Positions 1 through 11,960 of a stretch of 64,000 bases of DNA are shown here, one piece after another (the first letter of the stretch is position 1; each line of letters starts with the position of its first letter). The notes below the pieces were generated by a model. That model saw nothing but the letters and a program-made list of their open reading frames with translations, had not been told where the DNA came from and did not search any database. A program made the position numbers and the translations under genes. The stretch is from Bathymodiolus brooksi (taxonomy: Eukaryota > Mollusca > Bivalvia > Mytilida > Modiolidae), in assembly GCA_963680875.1 (NCBI GenBank), contig OY804580.1, forward strand, positions 94,951,353-95,015,352, in the 5' to 3' direction.

Positions 1-1820
1 TTAGGTGAGAGGTGATTGTTTGTTTTGTTGATGTTAGTGTAATTGTTGACCATAACTGTTTAAACTTTCTTTAGATGAGAGGTGATTGTTTGTTTTGTTG
101 ATAATGGTGTAATTGATGACCATCACTGTTTAAACTTTCTTTAGATGAGAGGTGATTGTTTGTTTTGTTGATAATGGTGTAATTGTTGACCATCACTGTT
201 TAAACTTTCTTTAGATGAGAGGTGATTGTTTGTTTTGTTGATAATGGTGTAATTGATGACCATCACTGTCTAAACTTTCTTTAGGTGAGAGGTGATTGTT
301 TGTTTTGTTGATATCAGTGTAATTGATGACCATCACTGTTTAAACTTTCTTTAGGTGAGAGGTGATTGTTTGTTTTGTTGATAATGGTGTAATTGATGAC
401 CATCACTGTTTAAACTTTCTTTAGGTGAGAGGTGATTGTTTGTATTGTTGATAATGGTGTAATTGATGACCATCACTGTTTAAACTTTCTTTAGGTGAGA
501 GGTGATTGTTTGTTTAGTTGATAATGGTGTAATTGATGACCATCACTGTTTAAACTTTCTTTAGGTGAGAGGTGATTGTTTGTTTTGTTGATGTCAGAGT
601 CATTGTTCTCCATCACTGTTTAAACTTTCTTTAGGTGAGAGGTGATTGCTTGTTTTGTTGATATCAGTGTAATTGATGACCATCACTGTTTAAACTTTCT
701 TTAGGTGAGAGGTGATTGTTTGTTTTGTTGATATCAGTGTAATTGATGACCATCACTGTTTAAACTTTCTTTAGGTGAGAGGTGATTGTTTGTTTTGTTG
801 ATGTCAGAGTCATTGTTCTCCATCACTGTTTAAACTTTCTTTAGGTGAGAGGTGATTGTTTGTTTTGTTGATATCAGTGTAATTGATGACCATCACTGTT
901 TAAACTTTCTTTAGGTGAGAGGTGATTGTTTGTTTTGTTGATAATGGTGTAATTGATGACCATCACTGTTTAAACTTTCTTTAGGTGAGAGGTGATTGTT
1001 TGTTTTGTTGATAATGGTGTAATTGATGACCATCACTGTTTAAACTTTCTTTAGGTGAGAGGTGATTGCTTGTTTTGTTGATATCAGTGTAATTGATGAC
1101 CATCACTGTTTAAACGTTCTTTAGGTGAGAGGTGATTGTTTGTTTTGTTGATATCAGTGTAATTGATGACCATCACTGTTTAAACTTTCTTTAGGTGAGA
1201 GGTGATTGTTTGTTTTGTTGATATCAGTGTAATTGATGACCATCACTGTTTAAACTTTCTTTAGGTGAGAGGTGATTGTTTGTTTTGTTGATAATGGTGT
1301 AATTGATGACCATCACTGTTTAAACTTTCTTTAGGTGAGAGGTGATTGTTTGTTTTGTTGATAATGGTGTAATTGATGACCATCACTGTTTAATCTTTCT
1401 TTAGGTGAGAGGTGATTGTTTGTTTTGTTGATAATGGTGTAATTGTTGACCATCACTGTTTAAACTTTCTTTAGGTGAGAGGTGATTGTTTGTTTTGTTG
1501 ATAATGGTGTAATTGTTGACCATCACTGTTTAAACTTTCTTTAGGTGAGAGGTGATTGTTTGTTTTGTTGATAATGGTGTAATTGATGACCATCACTGTT
1601 TAAACTTTCTTTAGGTGAGAGGTGATTGTTTGTTGTGTTGATGTCAGAGTCATTGTTCTCCATCACTGTTTAAACTTTCTTTAGGTGAGAGGTGATTGTT
1701 TGTTTTGTTGATGTCAGAGTCATTGTTCTCCATCACTGTTTAAACTTTCTTTATGTGAGAGATGATTGTTTGTTTTGTTGATATCAGTGTAATTGTTTTC
1801 CATCACTATTTAAACTTTGT
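1..1820. repeat. 70-bp satellite array, 26 units
   Basis: Exactly 26 consecutive 70-bp units fill this stretch, so the array probably continues upstream of the window. The unit starts ttaggtgagaggtgattg and ends taaactttct. The ends of the unit are nearly invariant. The centre (unit positions 31-50) exists as three main variants: ataatggtgtaattgatgac, atatcagtgtaattgatgac and atgtcagagtcattgttctc. The first four units carry 'ttagatgaga' or the atgttagtgt variant, and the last unit (1751-1820) is the most degenerate, as expected at an array edge. No coding potential is seen. Confidence 0.97.
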
Positions 1821-2628
1821 TTTCATTATTAGGTAAACCAAATTTAAGTCTAAATCTGGTATACATGTATGTACATTATTCGCTGATCTTGCATCAAAGT
1901 GGTATAAATCTATCTACTCATTATCATATTTATTGACTGACTTACATGTAATCTTCCTGTGTCGCTCTTGGTTGCTTAAAAGGTGAGGCATTATCATCAA
2001 GCAAAGTAGTGCTACCGGCTGCTCTTTCTGTGAAAATAACAAAAAATGAGACATGAAGGCATATTTTAGATAAACAGTGTAATGTGTGTTGTAACAAAAT
2101 ATGTATCCATGCCAACTGCTAAAAAGATGTATATATCCAAGTTATTGCACATGACACCTTTCTGGAATAACATTAACCTATGTCTGAGGGAGAAGAACCT
2201 TAGTTTTTAGTAATAATTACATTTTTTTAGAAATTGTAAATTTTAATATTAAATATATCTAAAAACAATCCATGTCAGTGGAGAAATACTGACTACTGGG
2301 CGGATGATACCATCAATGACTAATATAAATACCACACCGTGAGATGGAGAATACAAAATGTATCATATTCTTAAATACCAACAATGGACATTTAATTGTG
2401 TCTGGAATTACACACCTTTACATTGTATGTAATTTTAATATGTTACTAATGAAGCCAACAGGGTCTTTGGTATCACACAATTAATGTAGACAGCATACAA
2501 TGTCAGTGTTGTCATATGTAAGATTCAAATATGCACAAATTTAGGCCTCTCAGGACTATAGCTTTCGAGCATGTGTGGTCTAGTTAAGTAGGTTACAATT
2601 GAGAAAATTTCAAGTCTTCTTAAAAACC
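1821..2628. other. AT-rich sequence without recognised feature
   Basis: This is the unique-looking spacer between the 70-bp and 30-bp arrays. I see no gene, splice-bounded exon, tRNA or TIR element in it. Confidence 0.6.
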
Positions 2629-3410
2629 AGGACTTTTTTTTCCTTTTGCTACGTTTTTGTAGAATTTTTGCCCTTTTGCTATATTTTTGTAGAATTTTTG
2701 TCCTTTTCCTACATTTTTGTAGAATTTATTTCCTTTTACTACATTTTTGTAGAATTTTTGCCCATTTGCTACATTTTTGGAGAATTTATTTCCTTTTCCT
2801 ACATTTTTGTAGAATTGTTGTCCTTTTGCTACATTTTTGTAGAATTTATTTCCTTTTCCTACATTTTTGGAGAATTTTTGTCCTTTTCCTACATTTTTGT
2901 AGAATTTTTGTCCTTTTGCTACATTTTTGGAGAATTTATTTCCTTTTGCTACATTTTTGTAGAATTTTTGCCCTTTTGCTACATTTTTGTAGAATTTATT
3001 TCCTTTTCCTACATTTTTGTAGAATTTTTGTCCTTTTCCTACATTTTTGTAGAATTTATTTCCTTTTCCTACATTTTTGGAGAATTTATTTCCTTTTCCT
3101 ACATTTTTGTAGAATTTTTGTCCTTTTGCTTCGTTTTTGTAGAATTTTTGTCCTTTTGCTACATTTTTGGAGAATTTATTTCCTTTTCCTACATTTTTAG
3201 AGAATTTTCTTCCTATTGTTACATTATAGAGATTTGTTTTCCTTGTTCTACATTTTTTTTTCTTTTCCTACATTTTTGGTTATTTTCCCTTTGCAACATT
3301 TTTAGATAATTTTCATTCTTTTGCTGCATTTATTTTGAGATTGTTGTTCCTTTTGCTACATTTTTGGAGAATTTATTTTTCCTTTTGCTACATTTTTAGA
3401 TAAAGTTCTT
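2629..3410. repeat. 30-bp minisatellite
   Basis: Units of 30 bp of the form tccttttcctacatttttgt plus agaatttatt run in perfect register from 2641 to about 3210, then decay to about 3408. Two variants alternate irregularly: agaatttatt versus agaatttttg, and cct versus gct. Because 30 is divisible by three, both a 236-residue and a 184-residue open frame run through it with 10-residue hydrophobic repeats. Neither has a convincing ATG start, so they are by-products of the repeat. Confidence 0.93.
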
Positions 3411-4010
3411 TCTGTTGCTGCTATCCTTGCTATTTACCTCTTTACATTTAGGAAACCATTATTACCTCATTAACATTTCGACATTGACCCACAAAGAGTT
3501 AAACGAAAATGTTTAGAAATCAATTTATAAAAGAGAATCATCCCTGCAAAATGTGGCAGACAGTTACAATACTCGACCTATTTTAGAACAACTATGCTGG
3601 ATGCAATAGGTTCTAGAAATATTTGTTGAGTGTGAATATGTTAGCATTATTATTGCTTAATATGGCATATATTGTGTTTCTGGATATCGCATAACATTCT
3701 TTTCTTACGGCTCAATTATTTTATTAATGTATACTTTTGTATGTTATATCCGAGTAAAACTTTTTAACCTATAAAATGTTTTTGTTCCTAAGCTTGATGT
3801 CAGGAATAAATCGGAAATACTGCTCACTTGACACTCTCTATGCCCATGTATATTGTACATTGATAACAATAAAAATATACAGTGCTGTATTATAAGTATG
3901 TGAACTTAACGATTCCCGGGGCGACTACATTGTGAAAAAAAATGTATCTCTATATAAATTTGGTATCAAAAGAAAGATAAATCATTCTTCTTTCCAATGA
4001 TTAAAAACTT
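3411..4010. other. AT-rich sequence without recognised feature
   Basis: No gene or mobile element recognised. Confidence 0.5.
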
Positions 4011-5047
4011 TAAAGGTATACAAGCTGTCAGAATTGATTTTTTTTTTATATTAAAAGTTGCCAATATTCGATGTTTTATACTAATAAAATGTTCTGAACA
4101 AGAAGCCAGGTTTAAAACATATGTTATAATGTCGTAATTAGTGAAAAGAATTTGAATTTCTGTCGGTGGAATCGCCATTAACACACCTAATTATAAGTCT
4201 TTTCTGAAGTTTGCCGAATACTGATAACTGCTATAAATAACCAGAAAGCATGTTCTTCTGTATGTTGCAAGTAAATTCGTTAGAATTAATATAATTTAAG
4301 AAATATATCTATGAAATTGGATCCCGGGGTAATAGTCAGTTAATATTATATAATGGTATTTAGTAAGAATGACACTTAAAATCGAAAATACGTTATGAAA
4401 TCAATAAAAACAAATCCAAAGTCTGATAAAAGGAAAATTGTAAACAAATTGTATTGCATATTATTGACAACACTTGAGTTGCTTGATTATATTTTTTTCG
4501 AAAAAAAACCAGACATGAAGTTCACTATTTTAGTCTCTGATTTAAAAGAGATATCACCTAGCGCTTTCTCCTGAAAAAAAAGAATATATAAAAAACTACG
4601 ATGCAATTCTACTGTCAATATACGAATCAGCCGAAAAAAGATACTAAATTATGCTTACGTGTTGAAAAATGGAGTCGGTCGGTATAACATCTTTTTATTA
4701 TTTTTTCACAAAGCTTGCTGAATCCTCCTTTTGTGTCATTTTCGTGTAGAATCCGTCAATATTTTTATTTATGACATGTGCTTTTTTTCAGCAAACAATT
4801 TCGCACATGCGGAAACGCTTTACCGAATGAGGTCACTGTGTAGGTCATATGAATGTATGAATATTATGTGGGTAAACATTGAATGCTTTACTGGATGCAA
4901 GAGAATCAAACAGCAACGTATTTCCTTCGTTCCAGGCTATTTACGTATGATATTATGAAAAATTTCAACTGCAATTAGTATAAAACATCGAATATTGACA
5001 ACTTTTAATATAAAAAAAAAATCAATTCTGACGGCTTGTATGCCTTT
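4011..5047. repeat. 75-bp inverted repeat pair about 0.9 kb apart
   Basis: Positions 4011-4085 reappear in inverted orientation at 4974-5047 with only a few mismatches. Both arms contain gtcagaattgattttttt, ttaaaagttg and aatattcgatgttttatac. The intervening 0.9 kb is AT-rich with no recognisable gene. The pair could be the ends of an old TIR element or two independent copies of a small repeat. I could not identify a target-site duplication. Confidence 0.7.
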
Positions 5048-5332
5048 AATATAACAAGAACAATAACTAACAAAACTAATGGAAAAAAATGTACATATCC
5101 TACGTTTCTGCTGATGTTGAAATGTTATATAAGTCTGCACAGCACTTTGTGTCCCAGGTTTGGAGGGCTTGGAATGCAGCAATTGAGGCGATATTTGGTA
5201 GATGGGAGCTTGTTGTAGTAGACAATGTTTACATTAGAAACGGAAGCAATATTGGTGCCCAGACATATAATAATTATCAGTCTAGATATACCAGCCAATC
5301 AATTGACCAATCTCAGTTAATATTTCCCTTAC

Positions 5333-5621
5333 TTGATGTATTACTTTCTTGCAGCCTTGATAGGGTGTCATACCGTCTTTCCAAACTTTGATAATAGAGT
5401 TTGTCTTTTGCAAGAAGTAAGGGTGTCCCATTTGCGTCCTCATTGAATTTTTTTCTGGATATCTCATTGGGATACGACCTCGAGTAGACGATAATCTGTC
5501 TCCGTAGTAACTTCGCCATAGTCTCTACTACAATATCTTCGACATTTTCTTTGTCCCTTGCAACTTTATCAATGTATCTCTTCCAGTTGTCGCTTGTGGA
5601 GTTTGCAGACTTAATTTCATT
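5333..5621 (-). CDS. Exon of OTU-domain gene: C-terminal half of OTU fold
   Basis: The minus-strand exon follows a splice acceptor (ttatgtcgcag at 5622-5632) and ends at a good donor (GTAAGG, 5327-5332). It opens in phase with the end of the exon at 9528-9724, so the two join without a break. It encodes NEIKSANSTSDNWKRYI, then a helix rich in acidic residues, IIVYS, and LLLAKDKLYYQSLERRYDTL. This order matches the second half of OTU cysteine proteases, which cleave ubiquitin or ubiquitin-like chains. The position where OTU enzymes carry the catalytic His of 'HY.SL' reads YYQSL here, so the protein may be catalytically dead. The exon ends in phase 1, so a further 3' exon is needed; I did not find it. 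Confidence 0.72.
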
Positions 5622-5713
5622 CTGCGACATAAAATAAAATTCTAGTTTACTATTCTAATCACTATGTACATTACTAGTTCTACTAAAGAGATGTGATGAC
5701 TCTAACCATCACA

Positions 5714-6075
5714 ACCGCATCGGTGGCGTAATGGTTAACGTGCTTGCCTCGAGTGCGGTAGATTGTGGGTTCGAGCCCCTGTCAGGTCAAATCAAAGACT
5801 ATAAAATTGGTATTTGTTGCTTCTCCGCTAAGCACGCAGCATTAAGGAGGAAGAGCAAAGACTGGTTGACTCGGAATCAGGATAATGTGTCCGAGTGGAG
5901 CGACACGTCTACCCCCGGACTGTTGTCTCGATGAGCTAGCACTATAAAAATCCAACTCAGCAAGCTGGTCTAGACCAAAGCGGATCTCATCATAATCTCA
6001 TTGAAAATTTACTTGTTCTTGCCATAATATAGCTGAAAAATTGCTGAATTGGCGTTAAACAACAATAACTCACTC
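5714..6075 (+). mobile_element. RUDI-like V-SINE (tRNA-derived)
   Basis: The head is tRNA-like, with a box A (tggcgtaatgg, about 5724) and box B (ggttcgagccc, about 5769) of an RNA polymerase III promoter. A conserved central domain follows (caaagact, cttctccgctaagcacgcag, gtctacccccggactgttg), then a LINE-type tail ending ggcgttaaacaacaataact. The copy is flanked by a perfect 15-bp duplication, actctaaccatcaca, at 5699-5713 and 6076-6090. The architecture matches the RUDI family of V-SINEs described from molluscs. It sits in an intron of the OTU-domain gene. Confidence 0.88.
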
Positions 6076-6168
6076 ACTCTAACCATCACACATGGCGATT
6101 AGAAAACAAAAGAGGAAAACAATGGTCAACTTTGAAATCTATTTGTGAACATAATTCCATAATATCAG

Positions 6169-6690
6169 GGCAGATCCCAAGGACATTAAAATCTCCCACT
6201 TGCTCCCTTTTACTGATATGTCGTGGTGTGTGAGTTCTTAGGGAACCCCATTACTGGTCACATACGAGTGCCCTTATGTACAAGCCAATGAAAATGAAGA
6301 TTGCGAGAATATGAAAATGTTTTTAAACTGTTTTAGCATGTACGTGCAAACCGCTTGGGAGAAAAAACATATTTATCGATCAATCACAGTACAGTCAATC
6401 CTGTATTAAGAGGTCACCTTTGGGACCAATAAAAAGTAGCCTTATAAGACAGGTGACCCCTTAAAGAGGTTCAATATGAATTTTCTATTACAGAACAAGA
6501 AAAAGATGACCTTTGAATACAGCCAACAGGTGACTGCTTAATAGAGGTGACCGCATGGGCAGGTTTGACTGTATATTAATGGCATAAGGTCAGACAAGTG
6601 TGGATCGTAATGGGAGTTTCCTCAGATCTCCCACTCCGTAACATATCAGTAAATGGGAGCAAGGGAGAGATCTGATTTTGATCAGTACAG
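6169..6690. mobile_element. Degenerate TIR element with an inner MITE
   Basis: Segments around 6175-6260 and 6600-6690 are inverted copies of each other. Shared blocks include ctgatatgt, ttgctccc, ctcccac and ccattac. The arms are diverged and I could not fix exact ends or a target duplication. A separate small MITE lies inside (6390-6573). Confidence 0.5.
6390..6573. mobile_element. Small MITE with tacagtcaa...ttgactgta ends
   Basis: The ends tacagtcaatcctg and caggtttgactgta form imperfect terminal inverted repeats around 155 bp, with gaggtcacc / ggtgacc sub-terminal inverted blocks. A fragment with the same end (gagtcaaacctgtattaac) is present at 9446-9480. Confidence 0.65.
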
Positions 6691-6723
6691 CTCCAATAAC
6701 AATATGAAATAGAAAATTGAAGC

Positions 6724-7029
6724 CAATCACATAATCATAACAAGAACATTACAATCTAATCACATAATCATAACAAGAACATTACGATCTAATCACATAA
6801 TCATAACAAGAACATTACGATCTAATCACATAATCATAACAAGAACATTACGATCTAATCACATAATCATAACAAGAACATTACGATCTAATCACATAAT
6901 CATAACAAGAACATTACAATCTAATCACATAATCATAACAAGAACATTACGATCTAATCACATAATCATAACAAGAACATTACAATCTAATCACATAATC
7001 ATAACAAGAACATTACGATCTAATCACAT
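6724..7029. repeat. 33-bp minisatellite, about 9 units
   Basis: Units of cacataatcataacaagaa plus cattacgatctaat repeat nine times with almost no change. The only recurrent difference is acgatc versus acaatc. There are no spacers between units. Confidence 0.95.
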
Positions 7030-7084
7030 TCATTTCTAACTAATAGATAAACTTGTGGAGCCGTATTTGTTCATAGATACAACA

Positions 7085-7186
7085 GACGATCAAGCCAATT
7101 CTCTCGGGACGCTGTCTACCATGACATACGGACGAGACGATGGACGCCAAGTGATGGCAAATGCTCACCTTTCATTTGAGCTAAAA
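7085..7186 (+). repeat. Terminal fragment of bivalve 'gctcacc...gagctaaaaa' repeat
   Basis: The stretch gacgatggacgccaagtg, gatggcaaatgctcacctt, then gagctaaaaaat matches the right end of the longer repeat ending at 19078. Only the end of the element is present here. Confidence 0.7.
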
Positions 7187-7525
7187 AATCGTGTGATGAT
7201 AATTTATTTTTATTATTTCACTGTGTTTTTCTATGATAATGTTGAGATTTGTGTTCAGCTTAAATTTTTGAAATAGTCTTGAATACAAAGTATTTCTGCT
7301 ATCACTGTGTGTTGAACTACTGCAATGTGGAGAGACAAATCCCAGATGGTGACCTGAATACCACGTGCTCATACTGACATTTTTAACACATTTTCAGCAA
7401 TCAATTTTTAATTGTTTCATTCTTGTAAATCGTCAATTTCATTAACAAAATTAAACTATTTGAAACAAAATAGTTTTATTTTGTATGCTTAATGTCATAT
7501 GTATGTTTTTATATATGTTTAATTA

Positions 7526-7677
7526 AGGAATATTTGAAATTGTTGAACAGGTTATACGATATAACCTAGTTTGGGTCAGATTACGCTTAATAAACAGCGA
7601 AGCGGTTTATGAAAAGCGTAAACTGACCCAAACCAGGTTATGTAAGTATAACCTGTTCAACAATTTCAAATATTCCT
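7526..7677. mobile_element. 152-bp palindromic MITE (TA target)
   Basis: The two halves are inverted copies over about 65 bp: aggaatatttgaaattgttg and aacaggttat, then gggtcag, with the mirror image at the right end. TA dinucleotides flank both ends (7524-7525 and 7678-7679), as expected for Tc1/mariner-mobilised MITEs. The transcript could fold into a long hairpin. Confidence 0.82.
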
Positions 7678-7854
7678 TATAATTCAATTTTTACAACAAA
7701 ATTTAATGATTCCTCGATTTTAATAACTATTATTTCATGTGACTATTTGAATTTGTCGTTGGCGGATGAACACGTTGGTGATGTCACAATACCAACCCAG
7801 GTTATCCAGTATAACAAAAAAGCCAATCAGATTGAAATATTCAAATCAAATTAA

Positions 7855-7965
7855 ATTATTGACATATGTATGCATTTATGTATGTTTAATGACATATGTA
7901 TATGTGTATATACATTGTATGTTAATGACATATGTATGTGGTTATATATGTTTAATGACATATGT
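7855..7965. repeat. 28-30-bp minisatellite, left part
   Basis: Units of the form tatgtatgtgtttatatatg plus tttaatgaca. This is the left end of the array that resumes at 8460. It was split by the insertion at 7966-8459. Confidence 0.88.
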
Positions 7966-8459
7966 CAGACTTTTTGAGAAAAAAAAATCAATATGCAGGA
8001 CATAGGTCCTACACCCAATAATTGTCTGCAGGACCTACTGAAATTGGGCAGGACCTGAATTTTCCCCTGAAGAAAAAGTTTTGAAGAAGTGAACCGGAAT
8101 TTACAAAATTCTAAAATTTAAACGGAATCGGTGATGGGAATAATAAAAACCTGACCTGCCATGTTTTCAAATATAAACACACGAAATGGTCACGTTGATG
8201 CATCACAGCCAATTTAAACTATAAAAATACAATGATTAATAGAATTACCATGGAAACAGTTGCATGTCTAAGAAGTAAATGTCATTTGAAGCAGAATCTA
8301 ATTCCGAGATGACCGTGATCGTTCCGGCATACCAGTTGCATTTCGGATTTCCGGTGCAAAACAAAAAAATTTGTCGGACACCCGGACCGGCATACTTGGC
8401 AGCATTGCTGGTCCTTGTGATTTTCTGCCCGCTCGGTACGACGAATTTCAAAAAGTCTG
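7966..8459. mobile_element. 494-bp TIR element inside minisatellite
   Basis: It begins cagactttttga and ends tcaaaaagtctg, a 12-bp inverted repeat, and separates two parts of one minisatellite. It contains no transposase. A clear target-site duplication is hard to define because the flanks are themselves repetitive. Confidence 0.72.
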
Positions 8460-9425
8460 AAATGTATGTGTGTATATATGCTTAATGACATATCTATGTG
8501 TTCATGTATACTTAATGACATATTTATGTGTTTATGTATGCTTAATGACATATCAATGTGTTTATATATGCTTAATGACATATGCATGCCTTTATATATG
8601 CTTAATGACATATTTATGCATTTATGTATGCTTAATGACATATGTATGATTGTATATGTTAATGACACATATATGTGTTTATATATGTTTAATGACATAT
8701 CTATGTGTTTATGTATCCTTAATGACATATCAATGTGTTTATATATGTGTAATGGCATATGCATGTATTTATATATGATTAATGACATATGGATGCATTT
8801 ATATATGCTTAATGACATATGTGTGTGTTTATGTTTAATGAAAAATGTATGTATTGATGTATGTTTAATGACATATGTGTGTTTATATATGGTTAATGAC
8901 ATATGTATGTGTTTATATATGTTTAATGACATATGTATGCATTTATGTAAGCTTAATGCCATATGTATGTGTGTATATATGTTAATGACACATGTATGTG
9001 TTTATATATGCTTAATGATATGTGTATGCATGTATATATGCTTAATGACATATATATGTTTATGTATGTTTAATGACATATGCATGAGTTTATATATGTG
9101 CAATGTCATATGTATGTGTGTGTATGTTTAATGACATATGTATGCATTTATGCAAGCTTAATGCCATATGTATGTGTGTATATATGTTAATGACACATGT
9201 ATGTGTTTATATATGCTTAATGATATGTGTATGCATGTATATATGCTTAATGACATATATATGTTTATGTATGTTTAATGACATATGTATGAGTTTATAT
9301 ATGTTCAATGTCATATGTATGTGTGTGTATGTTTAATGACATGTATGCCTTTATATATGTTTAATGATATATGTATGCATTTATGTATGGCTAATGACAT
9401 ATGCATGTGTTTATATATGTGTGCT
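8460..9425. repeat. 28-30-bp minisatellite, main part
   Basis: More than 30 units of 'tatgtgtttatatatgcttaatgaca' type, with length variants and one duplicated block of about 170 bp (8935-9105 resembles 9112-9285). Open frames of over 200 codons on both strands arise only from the periodicity and are not genes. Confidence 0.92.
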
Positions 9426-9527
9426 GCCTTATGTAAAAATAACTAGAGTCAAACCTGTATTAACAGTCACTGTCCTGAGAATGTACTAATTCATATAGAT
9501 AATGAAGAATAGTGTTATAATACTAAC

Positions 9528-9724
9528 CTCTGAACAAAACTTCAAAGTCGGGATAACCAGTTGTCTTAACTCAGTATGGGTGTGGCCAGGAATCTCTAGA
9601 CGCTGTAATTGATCACTACAAGCTTTGAAAAAAGAATTTCCGTCATCTGGAATACTACCACGAAAATATAATCCATCTTCTGCCAATTTTATCTTCAGAA
9701 ATTCAATTGTTGCTGTCCTCACGT
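9528..9724 (-). CDS. Exon of OTU-domain gene: catalytic-loop region
   Basis: The minus-strand exon is bounded by an acceptor (ttatccattag) and a donor (GTTAGT, 9522-9527). It begins in phase with the 34-bp exon at 14456-14489 and ends on a codon boundary that continues into 5333-5621. It encodes VRTATIEFLKIKLAEDGL, then IPDDGNSFFKACSDQL, then HTELRQLVIP. OTU proteases have D-G-N-C-x-F at this point followed by a helix containing SDQL and later H..LR..VV. The match is clear, but the catalytic Cys position is Ser (DGNSFF). Together with the Tyr at the His position in the next exon, this suggests a pseudoenzyme rather than an active deubiquitinase. Confidence 0.78.
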
Positions 9725-9961
9725 CTAATGGATAAAAATGAAACTAGAGTTAGTAGTAACAATGTCAACCATATATTTTTGATTGTTTTGTACTTCTTTG
9801 AATCCATTTTCAAGAATTTAGTCTGACCCATATCTTATTTTTTTCTTTCAAGCATAAAACGTTATCAGTATCACAGTATATTTCTATTTATCTTTAATGT
9901 ATTGTGTTGTAAGAAAAGTTTGAAGATGTCAAAGGGGTCATAAATCAAAGGACAAACAATA
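9725..9961. other. Intron sequence
   Basis: AT-rich intron sequence of the OTU-domain gene with no recognised element. Confidence 0.5.
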
Positions 9962-10400
9962 CTGTGTGGACTAGTGTTTCAACAGATTACTGTAATTCTA
10001 ATAGGTAGTAATTGTGCTCCACTAAGTGTAGGCTAGTGTTTCAACAGACTACTGTAATTCTAATAGGTAGCAATTGTGCTCCACTAAGTGTAGACTAGTA
10101 TTTCAACAGACTATTGTAATTCTAATAGGTAGTACTTGTGCTCCACTAAGTGTGGACTAGTGTTTCAACAGACTACTGTAATTCTAATAGGTAGTAATTG
10201 TGCTCCACTAAGTGTAGACTACTGTTTCAACAGACTACTGTAATTCTAATAGGTAGCAATTGTGCTCCACTAAGTGTAGACTAGTGTTTCAACAGACTGC
10301 TGTAATTCTAATAGGTAGTAATTGTGCTCCACTAAGTGTAGACTAGTGTTTCAACATACAACTGTATTTCTAATAGGTAGCAATTGTGCTCCACTAAGTG
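9962..10400. repeat. 62-bp minisatellite, left part (7 units)
   Basis: The unit is ctaagtgtagactagtgttt plus caacagactactgtaattct plus aataggtagtaattgtgctcca. It is interrupted at a ctaagtg by the element at 10401-11960. Confidence 0.95.
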
Positions 10401-11960
10401 CAGGGATTTCAAAGTGGGCCGGTACCCGGTACTTTTACCCGTCTGAGATCGTGTATAGTACCGGCAGAAATTACTGAACCCCCAAAATTAGCGGTGGTCA
10501 AAACCACAAGTACGATAGACTTGTGGAATATTTTTCATAAAAAATTTATGATCACGTCAATTGCTGAATTCTCGCATTCAAATCGAACAACTGCGTCACG
10601 ACCAAGTTGATGGGATATTCCCTGTTTTAAAAATAACTTTACCTTAGAATCGTAAATAGCGGTTTGCGCATGCGGTAAATAGATATGTTTTCGCCCCAAT
10701 ATCTTTTCATCCTTGTGTAAAACTCGGACCGGAACAAAGCTGACATCATTTCAAAATAAAAAATGACCGATTACAAATTATGTTCAAACACAATTTAGTG
10801 TAATCTTCAGTAATATAAGCTTTTGATCATTATGTATTATGAATATATGACTACACAATATTTTGTGCGATTTTTGTTATCCATTTAAAACCCAGGGTTG
10901 AATCATTCTGGGGCGTACTGTCTTGTTGCTTAACTCCGTCCATATTGTTTAACTTGCGGTATAAAAAAATAAAAACCTATGGTTAATTTATTTACATATT
11001 TTGACGGGGCCCTACTGCAGTTGTTCACAGAAATGAAAGTGTGCTGAAAAACATTTTTAAAAGGGGGTACGAGGAGATAAGGGATAGAAAATTACTAGAA
11101 ATCTTGAAAAAGGACCGGACCCTGCCTCAAATACGAATTACATTGTAATGTCAAAACGCCGACCCCACTTTTTTTTCCAAAATTATTTAACTTTTGTGAT
11201 TCAAATGTTAATAAATGTCTTCCCACGAATCGTTTTTGTTCGAGCATTTTTTTTTGCACATAAGTCGTGAAAGTAACAATATATATTGTTTTTGTTTAAT
11301 TATATTTGTATTGATCTATTAAAATTATAAATTTTATTAAAGATTGATGATTGCAAATTAAATTTATATGTTTCATCAAGGACATATTCTATATATGTCC
11401 TTGGTTTCATTAATTATGACACTTATATGTCTTGATCCTGCCAATGGTCTTTGATGAGTTTAATTACTGGTAATAAAGTAAAAAAAAAACACACAAGCCA
11501 AGGTATTGTGAAAAAGAAAAGGACAAAGCCAACAAAAGAATTTTGAGAAGTTTAAGCTTTGATAACAATGGCTTGGTCAAGCCTAGCTGTGGAACCGTAG
11601 CTCTTTATGGTCCTTTTGGGCTTTTTTTTAAGATATGGCGGACTATCTATGAATATTCTTGGCTGAAGTCTGTAAACTGAAATATTCAATAAAGAAATTG
11701 GGGGGGGGGGGGGGGGGGGGAAATCCAGGCATTATGCATGGTCTTCACTCTTGGTGAAATCTGAACTCTAAAGTTAATGGGATTTTTCTTTCAAAAACAA
11801 TTAATGTTTTGCAGTCTCTGAAGTACATTTTTGGGTCCACAAAATGCTAGATTTCAGGAGCTTCCGCCCCCTGGACCCCTTACGGTCCTCAGTCTAATTT
11901 TTTAGGTACCTCCTAAAATTTAAGAAGTACCTCCTATTATAAAAAACTTTGAAACCCCTT
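10401..11960. mobile_element. 1.56-kb CAGGG-type TIR element (copy 1)
   Basis: The ends are cagggatttcaaag and ctttgaaacccctt, a 14-bp imperfect inverted repeat. It is flanked by a 7-bp duplication, ctaagtg (10394-10400 and 11961-11967), inside the 62-bp satellite. The body carries ccggtacccggtac near the left end and a 20-bp G run near 11701. There is no transposase frame, so it is non-autonomous. A second, 1.35-kb copy in the same orientation lies at 57957-59302. A short TSD of 6-7 bp fits Dada-like rather than hAT (8 bp) elements, but I cannot assign a superfamily with confidence. Confidence 0.85.

Noticed and set aside
2599..3309. 236-residue hydrophobic repeat protein
   Set aside because: It is the translation of a 30-bp tandem repeat, starts with TTG, and is open in two frames at once.
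5714..5790. A functional tRNA gene
   Set aside because: Only the promoter boxes are kept; the sequence continues into a V-SINE body with a 15-bp target duplication.
6724..7029. CRISPR-like array
   Set aside because: The repeats are directly adjacent with no unique spacers, and the genome is eukaryotic.
8282..9336. Large overlapping open frames on both strands
   Set aside because: They follow the minisatellite period and have no start context, domain or splice border.
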